Shown: positions 21,253 through 35,337, counted from the first letter of the stretch. The stretch: DNA of 64,000 bases from Acarospora socialis (GCA_025617375.2 JAMYGW020000003.1:1178001-1242000); one strand, 5' to 3'. Numbers and translations: made by a program. Notes: generated by a model not told the origin, from the letters alone.

Positions 21253-22817
21253 ATGATGCGGGGGAGCTCGAGTGAGGGTGGTGTTGCTGACCGCGCCGAA
21301 TCGTGGGTTGACCATCGAACAAATGGCAAGGTTGACTTTCGGAGGCTTCGGTCGGCCTGCGATGCTTGTCACCAAGCAAAGGTCCGTTGTTCGGGTAGAG
21401 GCAGCCAATGCGGACGATGTACAAAGGAGTGAGTATCCTCCCAGACAGTTTGCATACGATATGGAGCGATCGATACTGACATGCTCCACAGTGGTATTTC
21501 GTGCCACTATAGTTACACGGCGAAAATGGGGAAGCCTAAAGGCAGCAGGAATAAGAAAACGTTGGAGAGCTTGCGCCCCATCAATACGCCCACGTCTCAC
21601 ACAAACAGCCATCGTTACGAGGAGATGACGCCCAGCGAAAGCCTGGACAACGCCCTGAACGAAGGCGTACCGTCATTCACTGAGACTGTGTCAATGTCAC
21701 CACCGCCACAACAATCCACCGAATCAGCGTCGCAGATGGAATTGGACCAATCCAGCGGCTTTGGATGGTCGACGGAAGGCCTCGGAGCGGCCTCCTTTCC
21801 GACCTTTCCACACTTCGCGACTCCCATAGAATTCGGGCCGATGCTCGATTTCGATAAGCCTGACAGCGCTTTGTCTTGGAATGTACGTGTGACGCCAACA
21901 ATCAGTCTGTAGTTTAAGTTCTAATTGATTGTTTTGGAAGCCTGAGGCCCCTCACCCACCCGGCACAGCCAGGACAAGCCTCCCAGGTTAGCTGTTTCCC
22001 AACCTTTCAATTTGATCAAGGACTGACGGCACAAGTTACAGCCCAAAGACATGTCAACCGACGGCAATCACACACCAGAAACGATGAAGATAACGAGAGA
22101 CTGGAAGAAGATAAGCTTGACGCGTTCAATTCGTTTACGGACGCCTGCTTGCGCCAGCCCCCCAGCTCGGCGTCTTCGCTACCTACGGGCACCGCAAGCA
22201 TTTCCTCCAGCGTAGGCTCCTCAAGAGACACACAGTCGTCGTCGGAGTCTACAAGATCACATGTTAGGGAAGCCGTTTGTGCCTGTCTACAGAGTCAAGC
22301 GGAGCAGCTATGCCGACTTCGAGCGATTGAGCAGAGAAAGCAACCGGTTACCTTGGACATGATGCTACACCACACCATGCTCGTGATGAAGTCATCCGAA
22401 AAGCTCTTGCACTGCACCGTTTGCAGAAAGGATTGCCAGGTCCTCCAACTCACTGTCATGGTACTCCAGAGCGTGTTTGGCTGGATCGACTGTTTGTGTT
22501 CCAACGAGCGAAGCCGTCACGCCGGGCTCGAGGTCATCCTTGGTAGCTACCCTGTATCCGATGAAGAAAGCAACCTCATCCAAACCCTCCTGACGTCGCG
22601 CATTCTGGGCAAGAGCAAAACGGTTCTGAACCTGCTGGCGACACGGGTCGAGCAGACGACTGATGATGGCTCGTCACTCGAGAGATTCAATACCAAGTAC
22701 TTACAACACTCGTCACGCCTGCTGACGCAGACTCTGATGGAGATGATGAGGCACTTTCATCTGCCGGACATTCGGCAACAGTCTGTCAGAGGTGGCGGAA
22801 GTAATGTCAGTAGCTGA
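21253..22817 (+). CDS. Zn2Cys6 transcription factor, GliZ/SirZ/AflR type
   Basis: Putative cluster regulator of 462 residues. Exons 21253-21428, 21492-21882, 21941-21986 and 22042-22817 agree in phase; the third exon is only 46 bases. The six cysteines read CDACHQAKVRC-x6-C-x2-C-x6-C, followed by the basic linker YTAKMGKPKGSRNKK, a hallmark of AflR/GliZ-type proteins. A proline/serine-rich middle follows, then an AflR-like C-terminal domain (SSEKLLHCTVCRKDCQ, VFGWIDCLC, LATRVEQT). Such proteins act in the nucleus on promoters of their own cluster. The gene lies at the right edge, just before housekeeping genes. The start is one of two adjacent ATGs. Confidence 0.88.
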
Positions 22818-23882
22818 ACCGATGGAACGAGCTTGAGCGACAGACCATATCGAGAGTATAGCCGGCTTAACTCCGTACAGATGTCCTAATCTCGAGCAGT
22901 GAGAACAACTTCATCCTGAATAGCCTTAGACAGCGGGGTGTCTCCGGACAGGACAATCCGCCAAGACATGCCAGTCAATTCGGGCATACGTGTTTTCTGA
23001 TGCATGAGGGTTATGGCTAGCATGGTAGGTACCTAAGTTTCTCATCCAATCACTGTGAATACAGATAGGTAACGACTCGTCAGCCTGAAGCCAGCCGCGT
23101 AAACGTCCTCCCTCACCTTCACCTTTCCCCACCTTGCGCACCTCGACGCTATTCGAAGACCTCCCCGTCGCCATTAGCCTCGGAGTCGCTGAGTTGCCCG
23201 CTTCCTTTGCTGCTTTCCGTGTCTTTGCTGCCCCCTTTCTTGCTATTTTCCCCTCGCCTTCTCTCCCGTGTTCTTGGACTGAGGGCCTCGATGCATGTCC
23301 AGGAGACGTCTTCATGGGTGGTGGTGGAGGGGTATCATAAAGAGCGGAGGGAGAGGCAGAAAGAGAGAGAAAGACATTGTTGATTATCTGTACATAGCAT
23401 GAGAGGCGGGACGAAGGAGGAGGGGGCGAGGAATCATTGATCTGTTTTCTGAAAAGTCGTCGGTGACTTCAGGGGCAATCATAGGATAGAAAACGCATGT
23501 TCGGGTTCTTGTCGTCGTAGGTTATATAGTAAAACGTTTGACTGATACTTTCACGTCGAGATGTTGGTCATAGATATTCCCCTCTTCGCCACGCAAGCCC
23601 AACCCCCACAGTAGTGATGAGTGAGATGTTTATTTGATCTGAAAAGTCTAGCCACTAGCCTGGCAACTAATACCATGAGGCCTACAGGGGCCCCTTCTCC
23701 ATGCCCCAAGCTCCTGTCCACCTGTCTTGTCCGAGCCATTACATGCGTTCCGTTCTTCTTGACAGCGTACGTCAGAATATGCTGTTTCTCAAATGAGCCA
23801 GACTTTCATCATCAAAGTCCTGCAAATTCGTCTAGGGCCTACTCCAATCCCTCTAATCTCAACAAGCACGCGAAAAAAAAGT
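22818..23882. other. Intergenic between regulator and UGGT 3' ends
   Basis: Convergent 3' ends separated by 1.07 kb. The only ORF of note is a Lys/Arg/Gly-rich minus-strand reading frame of 129 codons at 22926-23315 (MKTSPGHASRPS...). It has no recognisable domain and I do not count it as a gene. Confidence 0.5.
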
Positions 23883-26800
23883 CTACAGTTCATCCTGACG
23901 CCACGCACGATCTCCGGCTGCACCCTCCTCCTCCACCTCCTCCTGCACTTGGTTCCCCTTCCGACTCTGATCCCTCACCCTTCCCGCCAGCTCCGCAATC
24001 TCCGCATCATAAACCCCCCACTCCGGAACCTGCCTCCTGGCCCTCTCCAGCTTCGGTTCCTTGGTGAGCGGATTATTACAGAGATCAATGGTCTTCGCCG
24101 ATTTCAGACTCGCATCATCGCACCACGTCTCGCACCACAGCCACTCCTGCGGCAGACTGTGGATCGGCAGCGCCATCTGCATGTGATTCGGCAGGTCCTG
24201 ATCGAGATTGGACAGCGAGTTCGGGTCGGCGGACAGCTGGTGGTACTGCTGACGGAGGCGGTCGCCGGCGGCGATTTGCCGGAAGCGGCGCAGGTCGACA
24301 ACGTAGAGGGCCGAGATGTGGTAGGGGAGACCGCGGAGGAAGGATTTCCAGTAGCCTTGTTTCCAGAAACGGAAGCCTTCCATTTCGGTGCGCGAGTCGC
24401 ACATGGGCGTGAAGGCGTAAGGGGCTTGGTGCAGGTCGAGGGTGACGAGGTCGTGCATGTCGGCGCGCACGATCTGGTCGGCGTCGACGAAGATGACTTT
24501 GTCGAGGTCGAGCGGGAAGAGCACGTCCAGGAAGAGGATCTTGTAGCCCCAGATCTCGCGCTGTTTCTCTTTTTGCGCGCGCAGCCAGTGCGGCCATTTG
24601 TAGGTCACCATCTCGTAGGAGAAGTTGTAGTGTGCGGCGAGGTGCGGGATGAAGTCTTTGAAGGAGGGGGAGAGGAATTGCTCGATGAACCAGAATTTGA
24701 CGGTATGGGTGGTGTGACGCATGACGGAGACCATCATGATGTTGAGCATGCGTTCGTACAGGTGGCCGCTTGCAACGGAGAAGATGTTGATCTCGGCCTG
24801 TTTCGGACGCTTGTTGAGTCCGACGTCAGAAAGGAGGGACTCGGCTAATTTGAGGCCTTTCGATAAGTAGCCCCTGGCTGATCTTGCTTTTGGTTCGTCT
24901 TCGAGTACATCTTCCGTTTCTTGCCCTGGTTTGCGAGACAGCCGGGGAAACAGAGTGTTCCCTTGGAAACTCATTAATGCTATTTCAGTACTCTCATCTC
25001 CTGGCTGAGGACTATAGCCCTTGGAGCCGATACTGTCGATATTGAAGATCTGCTGGCTACGGCCGGCCTGTAGGTTGATCTTCCAAAAGCCAGGGTTCGC
25101 CTTGAATTGGAAGTACCCCAGGTTGGCCATGATGATGGTGTCCGCAAAATGTGGGTTCTTTTCGGTACCTAGGACAAGCTGTACGCCACGTGGGGGAGGG
25201 CCGGTCGTTACATCGCGGGAGTGCCCTTCGATTAGGATGTGTTCCAGTTCATATGTGGCATCGATATTCGCCCCAGTTGGAAGGCTGCTAAGCTTGATAT
25301 TATCGAGATCATAAGTGCACTCCTTTGGAGCGACAAGCCAGGATGGTGGCACATCCATTCCAAGATTCAACAAAGCCTCTTTCGGTATGCCTTCGAAATG
25401 CGCACCTGGGCTGCGCAGTGAACCATCATCGTTAAAAGAAGGTTTGACTGCGAGTACATGGCGATAGAATCTCTTGACGGGCAATTCCTGAATCCGTTCT
25501 CTTGGATTCAAGAACATTCGGAGATATACGCCATCGAGCTCGGAAAGAACCTTGAGGATTGCTATCCATCGCTGTGCGATTTCAGTGGCTGGATCGATGG
25601 CTGCAACTATCTGGATCGATGCTGTGTCCGCGTTTCCAGTTACGATCGCAGAATGTGTCAGGTTCCATTGATCGAAAGCGTTTATACGAAGTGCTGGTGG
25701 AGCTTCAAAAATGCCTTCTGGAATATCCGAGATGGTCGATAGAGCTATGAGCGAAGACAACTTTGATGCTGCAAGAGGACTGTCTATCTTATCTTCCAAG
25801 CCAAGGGCGGCTACGGCAGTAGCAGCAGGGTTCAAGCGCTTGACACGTTCGAACTCAAGGAGCTGTGTGAAGTCGCTCCTAGTGAAGCTTGTGGACTGAG
25901 GAATAGGTCCAATCAGCCTTCCATTTAGCAAGAGCGCCTGCTCGCCAGCCTGTAGACCTAGCGAACGGAGCAGAGGCTGCACGGTCTGCCGGTGGGCTGG
26001 AATTGAATCTTTAGGTTCTTCATCGATGTCGTTCGACTCTTGCAAAGTCGCAAGGTTGGGTAGATGTCTCATTTCAATGCCTTGCTGCTGGTTGCTAAAC
26101 TCAGTAGCTTCCAACACTAGGTCCGCTCCTTTGTCGGTTTGAGCATCTGCAATGACGATAAGATGCGCCCAGTCCGCTTTCGAGGCTTCACCAGGTGCCA
26201 CTCGTGGAAGGGTGTTCAATACGTCTTCATATTTGCGGTATATTTCGCCCACATCAATGAACTTGAGTTGGTTCTCGTCTTCAGGGATGATTAAGGAATT
26301 CCTATGAGAGGCGGCTTGGGACAAAAACGAGCCTGCCAACCACGAGTCCTCCTCGAATGCTTCCTCGAAAACGCCACGCTGGATCGCTTGCAGGTCTTGA
26401 CTGACTCTCGTACTCATTGCTTGAAGCCAGTTGTCGTTCCGCGGGAGAGCCACTCCGTTTATGAAGACTGGCGGGATTTCGTCTTGTGCGCCGAGTCTAG
26501 AGAGGTACCTTCGATCTGTGTCTAGCCTATCCGAAGACGCCTGTGATTCGAGGATAACCTGTAGAGGAACAGCGGATCTGTTTCTGCGCAGCTTGCGGTT
26601 GTCGACTGCAGATTCGAAGATTGCTTTGTTCGGCGTAGAAGCCTTCCGGCTAAGCAACGACTACCCCCTGTGAGCATTACCATTCGGTCGTCATTGGAGA
26701 ATGAAGGGCTGACATACAGCTTCGAGGTAGTGTAGAAGACCACTGAGACCATAAGTGTCAAGTAGATGATACGCAACCTTAGCTTGATCCGTGGCACCCG

Positions 26801-28471
26801 CCGTGCGAAGCGTTGGGACTACGCCTATCCGGATTGGAACTTTCCGCTTCACGAAGCTTTGCAATGACTCGACCAGCAATTCTATATCCTTAAGGTCCGA
26901 GAAGTCAAGCGGTATCACCAAGTTGTGTATGTCTCGCCTGACCGTGGGCAGTTGCCCTGGGTATGTACGTTGCAAAAGCTAGGTAAAATTAGTAATAGCA
27001 TCATCCTAGAAGACTGAGGACCCTACAGTAGTCGGACTTGTAGGCCAGCCCTCATATCGTTTGTCTTTTTCTATGTCATTTAGCCAGATGATGACATTGC
27101 TCCCTTCCTCGCTGTCCCGGTAATCGTATCTCTGGGGCTCGTCCTCAACTTTAGACTGAGTTATCGCAGAATGCGACAAAAGCTTCACTGCTTCAGTGCC
27201 TGTCAAGCCAAGGTCTCTCATGCTGTTGATCAGCTTTCTTTCCCGTCGTAGATGTTCTAGCAGAGAAAAGGCATCCATCTGTCTTGGGTCCACTTGCACA
27301 CCGTTGATCCAGACGACATTGTAGCCCGCCGGCAGGAACGTCTCGCGATTTTGGCGGAACTCAGTCACGAATTCGACTGTAGCATTACGCGCAGCTATCG
27401 CAGTTGAGTATTTCGGGAAGTCTTGGGATACGTCGATAAGGCTCTCGAATGGATCCTTATGGCTCATAATAAAACTTGCCGCTTTGATACTGAGGTTGTA
27501 GACCTCGGACGTGGACAGTGGCTTTAGATCCTGGAGCTCAACCTCGACCAGAGCGTCACCGAAACCCTCAGAGGCAGCCACCTCATTCCCCTTGTTGTCC
27601 CCCTTCGCAGCCTCTCGGTCATCAATCACTATGTAGTCAGTCCGCTTGAGGGCGAGTTCGACACCGTACCCATTAACTGCAAGGTTGTCTCCGACGGTGG
27701 ATTTAGAGGGCTTGTACCGGACACGATATGAGCTCCGGCCATCCTTAGCAGTCTTGCTTATCGTCTGGTGGAAGGCGCCGAAAAGAGGCGAAGTTATATC
27801 GGCGTAAAGCACAGATGGGGGAGCATCAGCTAGATGCCCCAGGATACGGTCGAATGGCAATTCTCGAGGCTTTCTACCACATGTTAACTTCTACCCGGGC
27901 TTTGAGGGAGGAAAGCCATACTTCAACCGAGCTACATCCTGCTGTGCACGCTCAAGCTCGGGCGAGCAATACTTCTTGCCCTCAAAGTGCACCCATACTG
28001 GACACTCGGTGAACTCAGCAGCCACCAAGGATGGCTCCACCGAGGTATTGTAATATTGGTAATGCGCCTCGATTCGAGGAGCTGCAGAGTGTATGGAGAG
28101 CGCGAATTGGAACGACGACAAGGATTCCGGGTCCGTGATCAGTCCGTCATCTCGTAGGAGTCGCAGGAAAGAGGTATACAGTTCGTGATCTGTGATGGCT
28201 TCCGCAAAATATCCCTCTGCTATTCGATCGAGGAGTGGAAAGTAGCAAGTTGAGTTCTCTTCGGCTGCTGTTTCACTGAAGAAAATCAGAGCTGCCGATA
28301 TCTGGCATTGTGGGCATTTACATACAGAAGCTCGACTAAGTATGGAGCAGCGTTGAAGGAGGCCTTCAGTGCAACGTTGACCGAAGGAGCTGCTGAGGCG
28401 AATAGGTAGGGTATTGAGAGGCTTGCCAGGAGAGCCCCTGGCAGCCTCCAAGGTAGCTGTAACATCCTCAT
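23883..28471 (-). CDS. UDP-glucose:glycoprotein glucosyltransferase (UGGT)
   Basis: ER folding sensor of 1461 residues that re-glucosylates N-glycans of misfolded glycoproteins in the calnexin cycle. Five exons: 28326-28471, 27922-28275, 27027-27873, 26718-26978 and 23883-26660. A signal peptide (MRMLQLPWRLPGALLASLS) is followed by the long thioredoxin-like region. The C-terminal GT24 catalytic domain starts near INIFSVASGHLYERML, with FWFIEQFLSP, the metal-binding VIFVDADQ and WLWCETWCDD. The chain ends in RQDEL, an HDEL-like ER retrieval signal. The acceptor of the last intron must be taken at GGGGTAG, because an earlier CACAG would open on a stop. Length and motifs indicate an intact housekeeping gene, a natural right border for the cluster. 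Confidence 0.93.
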
Positions 28472-28932
28472 AACGAAAACGGCTTCAATCTGCCTGTATC
28501 ATATCCTCCAGAGCTGCCGCACAAATACTCAGGCTTGGGATGAGTTGGTGATTGTCAACCGGCTTGCTCAGCTTTCGATACGCCGCCAAAGCCGTGTGTC
28601 AAGGTTTAATGCAGTTTGGTTGGGAGTTGAACGCGATTGCTGGGGTTATCGTCGGGCGATTTTATTTAGCAATCACACAGGATTCGGATATCCATGGTAC
28701 TCTCGTTATACAAACCCTCGTTCTGCATGATTTGGTCCGGCCTGCGTAGTTACTAATTATTGCTTTATTATTGTTATTGATGCCTGAGCTTCGAGATTCG
28801 GCCAGATTTCAGCATCAAAAGAAGCTTAGCTTCCGCAGACCCCAGTTTGTGCACATGGTAGCGCAAACGGTATGTGAATGATCCTTTAAGGTAGGTAGGT
28901 ACGGATTAGGTTGCCTCACCTAAGGTACAGGT

Positions 28933-29356
28933 ACCTTAGGGGAGCCCCTAGATCGACACCGGTTTACTACCTTATGCATCAACACCGCCCCAAATCAGGT
29001 AGCCATTTCAGGCCTTTTATCCCTAAATTTCACCTGAAATCATGCCTAAAATCATGCCCAGATGATGTGCATATGCCTGCCTAAATCAAATCTGAAAAAT
29101 ACACCAAAAATTGCATCTAAACCCGTATCTATACACTGAGTAATGCATATAGTATTTGCGACGCAGGTACCGAATTAGATGTGAGTTTAGACATGAATTT
29201 AGTAATGAGTTTAGGCATGAGATTAGGTGGGCTCAGGTATGACTTTAGGTGTGGAAGGCCTGGAATGATTACTCAATTTGAAGGTGGTCTCGACGTAGCA
29301 TAAAGGTGGTGTCGATGTAGAGTAAACTGGTGTCGATCTAGGGGCTCCCCTAAGGT
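28933..29356. mobile_element. MITE with 36-base terminal inverted repeats
   Basis: A 424-base non-coding element in the 1.07 kb between the UGGT start and the next gene. Its ends at 28933-28968 and 29321-29356 are inverted copies with a single mismatch; each begins ACCTTAGGGGAGCCCCTAG reading inward. Both sides are flanked by AGGT, a possible 4-base target duplication, though AGGT is common in the surrounding sequence. The interior carries the CCTAAA/TTTAGG units in opposite orientation in the two halves. No transposase is encoded, so it would be non-autonomous. Confidence 0.85.
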
Positions 29357-29536
29357 AGGTAAGGTAGTGGGCAAAGCAGGGCCAGACTAGGTAGGCAATG
29401 GTTATATGAGTATCTAAGGTACAGAGCTCACAGCTCTTCAGACATTTTGGTGCACGCATGGTGAGGTAGTGAGGTTTAATGCTGTTGTTTTGTCAACAGG
29501 ATTGGACCAAGAGTCTCTACTACCTAACATTTCCTA
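29357..29536. other. Intergenic, right flank of the MITE
   Basis: 180 bases rich in GGTAGG/AGGTA words up to the 3' end of the next gene. No gene. Confidence 0.4.
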
Positions 29537-31992
29537 TTAATGCTGTGCTGTGACCTTGTTCCTTGCAAATTGTTGTTCTACAGGCACACACTGTCGCAAT
29601 CTGAAGGCTTTAACAACCCTTGACGCTATACTGTGCAGCGATTGCAAACTATATAAATCCGTTTGTGAATGCGCGGACGAGTTAAGTGTCAGATATTCAA
29701 TCTCATTGACATCGGCATACCCTATTTCAACCTTCGTTAGTACCGACATGCGAATCAGAGCCGATAGACAGGGAGGAACCAAACACTTACTCCTCTCCCA
29801 TCGGGAATTTAAAACATACCCCAGCTCGTGGCGCGCACTTTTTGGAGCATTCATCATTGCGCTTATCGGCTGGACCCGAGCAGGTATTCTTTGCTGGAGC
29901 GGCGGTCGAAATGGGCGTGGGTTTGAACTCCGAAGCCGGGGGGTCCGAAATGGGCGTGGGTTTAAACTCCGAAGCCGGGGGGGTCGTGTACGGACACACG
30001 TCAATCAGGACAGTTTTGGAGCCGGCTTCATTTGTGGTGCTGATGTCCTTGGATGTTTCGGCGTAGGTTTTACCGTTGCCGCACACACACCAACCGCTGC
30101 CCTTGTAGTTTTTTGGATCCGCCCTGGGAGGTAATGATCGTTTCAGTGAGAGAGCTCGGTAGAAGGCTAAAGAAAGGGCATGTGACTTACGCGTGCACGC
30201 AGAATTTTGTTGATGTAGGCTCCTTGGCCCCTTTGTCATTACCGAAGAGGGACGCGAGAATGGTGATCTGGTCGTTGCCGATGGCCGTGTCATATAGATC
30301 GAATGGCGGATAAGAGACCAGGTTCAAGCACTGGCATCCCTTCCATTTGCCCTACCATCAGCACGTCAGTAGATGGTTGACTCCAGCGCTAATATCCAGC
30401 ATACCGTTCCACATAACCTCTGCATTTTATCACCTTTGCATTTACTGTTTTGACAGCAGAGCGGGTTCGGACCATCAGTCTTGGGAGCATCCGAAGGACA
30501 TCCGGAAGCGGTTAATGTAGGGGCAATGGTTATTGTGCCGGTACCTATCTCATTTGCGGCAAAGACATTCTGTTCAGTCAAGGATTGACCATCGATGTAC
30601 ACCTTGTATACCAGCGCAAATGCAAGTGCTCCCAAGGTGGCTGCTTTCTTATTGTCGATATTTAGCTGGCCGGCCAGGCCTGCCGCGGATTGTTGAAGGT
30701 TGAGCAACGCCTGAACGTACTCTCTGCGTGCGATGCCCCCGATTTGAAAGGCGACCCCCTGCGCAAAGAAAAGACCGTCAAAGGCGCCACCAGGCACGGC
30801 GTTCAGCAGCAGACCCTCAGCAGAGCTTTGGAGACAGTCTGCACCAATGGCTCGCTTCGTGTTTTTGTCGCCCTTGCAACCCGACTCCATGTTGATGAAA
30901 TCCTGCAACCTAATCGCGAGATCTTTAGGAATTGAAACGACCACATCGCCTTTGCCAAGCTTGCCCGATGGTGTTGTCACGGTGCTTATACTTGGAACCG
31001 GGCTAAAACGGGATTTAGCAGAGTACACTATAACCACCGAAACACTTGCTTGGATCTGATATTAACTAGCAAAAGAGTCGAGAGGATAGTATAACGGGGA
31101 AGATTGCTGTTGGGAAATGGGGGAAACGGAGAACGGTGCAGTGTTCAGAGAGATTGGCGTCAAGGGTAAGAAATCAGAGTTCGCGGAATGGGTTGGTGGG
31201 GACATGGGGTGAAGATGTTGTTTTCAAGTAGTTCTGTCAAATTCGAGAAGGTAGCAACAATGCAGTTCCTGAAGAGAGACGGGAAGCAAGATGATGTGCT
31301 GTATGGAAAATAAACAGCGACACTTACCCTCCTGCATCCGTCGGTCTCGGCGGTTGTGTCACTGTGAAGATGGAACCGCCGCTGGTTGCTGTTGCAACGT
31401 GGATTTCGGTCTTGGTACCAATGGATGATATTTGGCTGAGCTCAGCAGGGCCGATATGAATTGGAACGAGAAATGTCTTCTCACGGGCGGCTAGATAAGG
31501 GATAAGGATCCCGAGGAATAAAGCCAATCCGCCAGCGAGTAAGGCGATGACTCCCAACTGACGAGTCACTAAATTGACATCCTTGGATTGGAGGACTGCT
31601 GATACGCTGTGTTGGCATTTTGGATCGATTGTGTCTTTGCAGTTCTTCGCGATGGCGTCCTTGACCTTGGCTGCGAGCTGATCAGACAAGAACACATCGA
31701 TACCTTCTTTTGGAATGCCCGTGGCAGAGGGAACTCCTGCCACGGCTATATCGAGCCCAGTGAGGGAGGTGGATAGTTTCTGTCATGGCAGTCAGTCTTG
31801 AAGACATTTCAAGCAGTGGGAAATCGGCGAAGAGAAGAAACGTACAGCAGTCCCATAGTAGTTCTTGGCTGGCCCCAGACTGATAGTGGCAGCTGCAGCG
31901 GCACGAGCTGTGATGGTCGCGTGCGCGCTGACTAACGCTGGGCCCAACACACCTGAAAGCACAACCACCTCTAGCCACTGGCTGTAATGCAT
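29537..31992 (-). CDS. Secreted or membrane-anchored cysteine-bearing protein, unknown function
   Basis: Protein of 632 residues that I do not recognise. Six exons join in phase: 31846-31992, 31328-31779, 30405-31044, 30191-30351, 29820-30123 and 29537-29731. The N terminus (MHYSQWLEVVVLSGVLGPALVSAHA) looks like a signal peptide. A second hydrophobic segment, QLGVIALLAGGLALFLGILI, at about residues 123-145 may cross the membrane. Cysteines cluster in NPLCCQNSKCKGDKMQRLC, GCQCLNL and WCVCGNG, and in CSKKC. A 42-base tandem duplication around 29911-29990 repeats PPASEFKPTPIS. The 283-base third-exon approach intron (31045-31327) is long for this window. It is head to head with the metallopeptidase gene across a tandem satellite. 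Confidence 0.65.
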
Positions 31993-33038
31993 ACTTGGTT
32001 TGTGATATTGAAAAGAAGACGACTTGCCAGCTCTGAAAGCATGTTTACACAGAGACGATCTGATTTTATATACATGCTGGACGAGCGACGCATGAATGGA
32101 GTGATAGGGGGGACCCGTCCCCATGTTGGTACTCCGCCCACACCAACATATGTTGGAGAGTGCTGTGCCCTAAAGCCTCACCGGTTCTGAAACAGCTGAT
32201 GTGTACGGCTTAGTCTACACTTAGTCTCATTGCTTCTTGAAGGCACGGTCACGGTTGCAACATTGATACTATGTTTGTCGTGGATCCCAACTCATTTCCC
32301 TAAAATTTCTATCAAAAGATCTGGACACATTACGTTCTGCTGTGCCGCAGAGCTTTTCCTCCTCTGAAACAACTGATGTGTACGGCTCAGTCTAAAACTC
32401 GGTCCCACTGCTTCCTGGAGGTGCGGTCACGGTTGCAACATAATACTATGTGTTGTCGATCCCAACTCAACTCCCTACAATTTCTATCAGAAGATCAGGA
32501 CACATTATGTTCTATTGTGCCGCAGAGCTTTTCCTTCTCTGAAACAGCTGATGTGTACGGCTCAGTCTACAACCCAGTGCCACTGCACTCTGGTGGCACA
32601 GTCATGATTGCTACTCTGCGTTGTTGTGAATCCCAACTCATTTCCCTACGATCTTCTATCAAAAGATCTGGACACATTACGCTCTGCTATGCCGCAGAGC
32701 CTTTTCTCTTCTGAAACAGCTATCATGTACGGCTCAGTCTACAACCTACCCTCAATATAGTAGCCTGACCGTGCAGTCACAGTTTCAACATGCGAACACT
32801 ATCTTACTTCAAACCCCAACTCTATTGTCTAGATGTTATGTTATAAGATCTGAACACGTTACAAGTTCGTACATGTTGGAGCTCTTCCTCCGTCTATTGC
32901 TGTCAAAACAAGTCTTGTGCAGCGGCCATCTCTTGCCCCTCTTAAAGGGCCCTCATAACTCGATAATCATCTTACAAGATTCCCAACATCTTTCTTTATA
33001 ATCACTCCCAATACAACAGTTTGCATTGCATTACCAAA
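31993..33038. other. Divergent intergenic region filled by tandem repeats
   Basis: About 1 kb separating two divergently transcribed secreted-protein genes. Most of it is the 175-base satellite at 32187-32890; the outer flanks should hold the promoters. Confidence 0.7.
32187..32890. repeat. Tandem repeat, about four copies of a 172-177 base unit
   Basis: Copies begin with CTGAAACAGCTGATGTGTAC or close variants at 32187, 32364, 32539 and 32711. Shared blocks include TACGGCTCAGTCTA, GATCCCAACTCA and GATCTGGACACATTACG. The first three copies are close to one another and the fourth is more diverged, so the array is old or decaying. It contains no convincing coding sequence. Confidence 0.88.
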
Positions 33039-34812
<1,774 letters not shown>

Positions 34813-35337
34813 GTAGATGAGGGCCTGACATGGCTATCCAAGGGTATAGTTCTAGGTCGTAAATGAATGCCGATCATTTCATAATGGAGTACTCTAATAT
34901 AATAGAGACTGGAAAGTACTGAGGTATAGATTCTTTTGGGAAGCTTTCTGTGTTACATGGATGTCTCCATATTATGTTGTATGCTATGGAGTATGGATAC
35001 TTATGGACATCTTTTAATGAATCTGAGGAGCACTTCATACATCCTGATGAGCCACACGGCATTCATTTACGACCTGAAACCACACACAGGGTTGTTTAAG
35101 TACGCTAGTCGCCATCGTTTCAAGAAAAGAGGCAAGGTTGCGTAATCCGTAGAAGTAGAATAAATGATTGGGATTGATATATTCTGAAATCAATACTGAC
35201 GAAGACATCACCTTGTCTAAGCCTCAAAGATGAAGGCGCAGAGATTTGAAATCATCCCTTCGAAACGATTGATTGACCTGACCGAAGAACCTTGTTCAGT
35301 GCAATATCCGCCATGCAAAGTTGGTGTAACTATCTAG
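34813..35337. other. Intergenic, convergent 3' ends
   Basis: 525 bases between the metallopeptidase and the next minus-strand gene; AT-richer, and I see no gene in it. Confidence 0.5.

Noticed and set aside
23793-24848. Long plus-strand reading frame of 351 codons
   Set aside because: It lies wholly antisense to the catalytic end of the UGGT gene, is rich in Val/Glu/Gly/Asp as expected of a GC-rich shadow, and has no recognisable domain.
27873-27922. In-frame TAG in UGGT, apparently a nonsense mutation or a 21-base intron
   Set aside because: A normal 48-base intron (GTATGG donor, TTAAC branch, TAG acceptor) removes it and keeps the phase, so the gene is intact.
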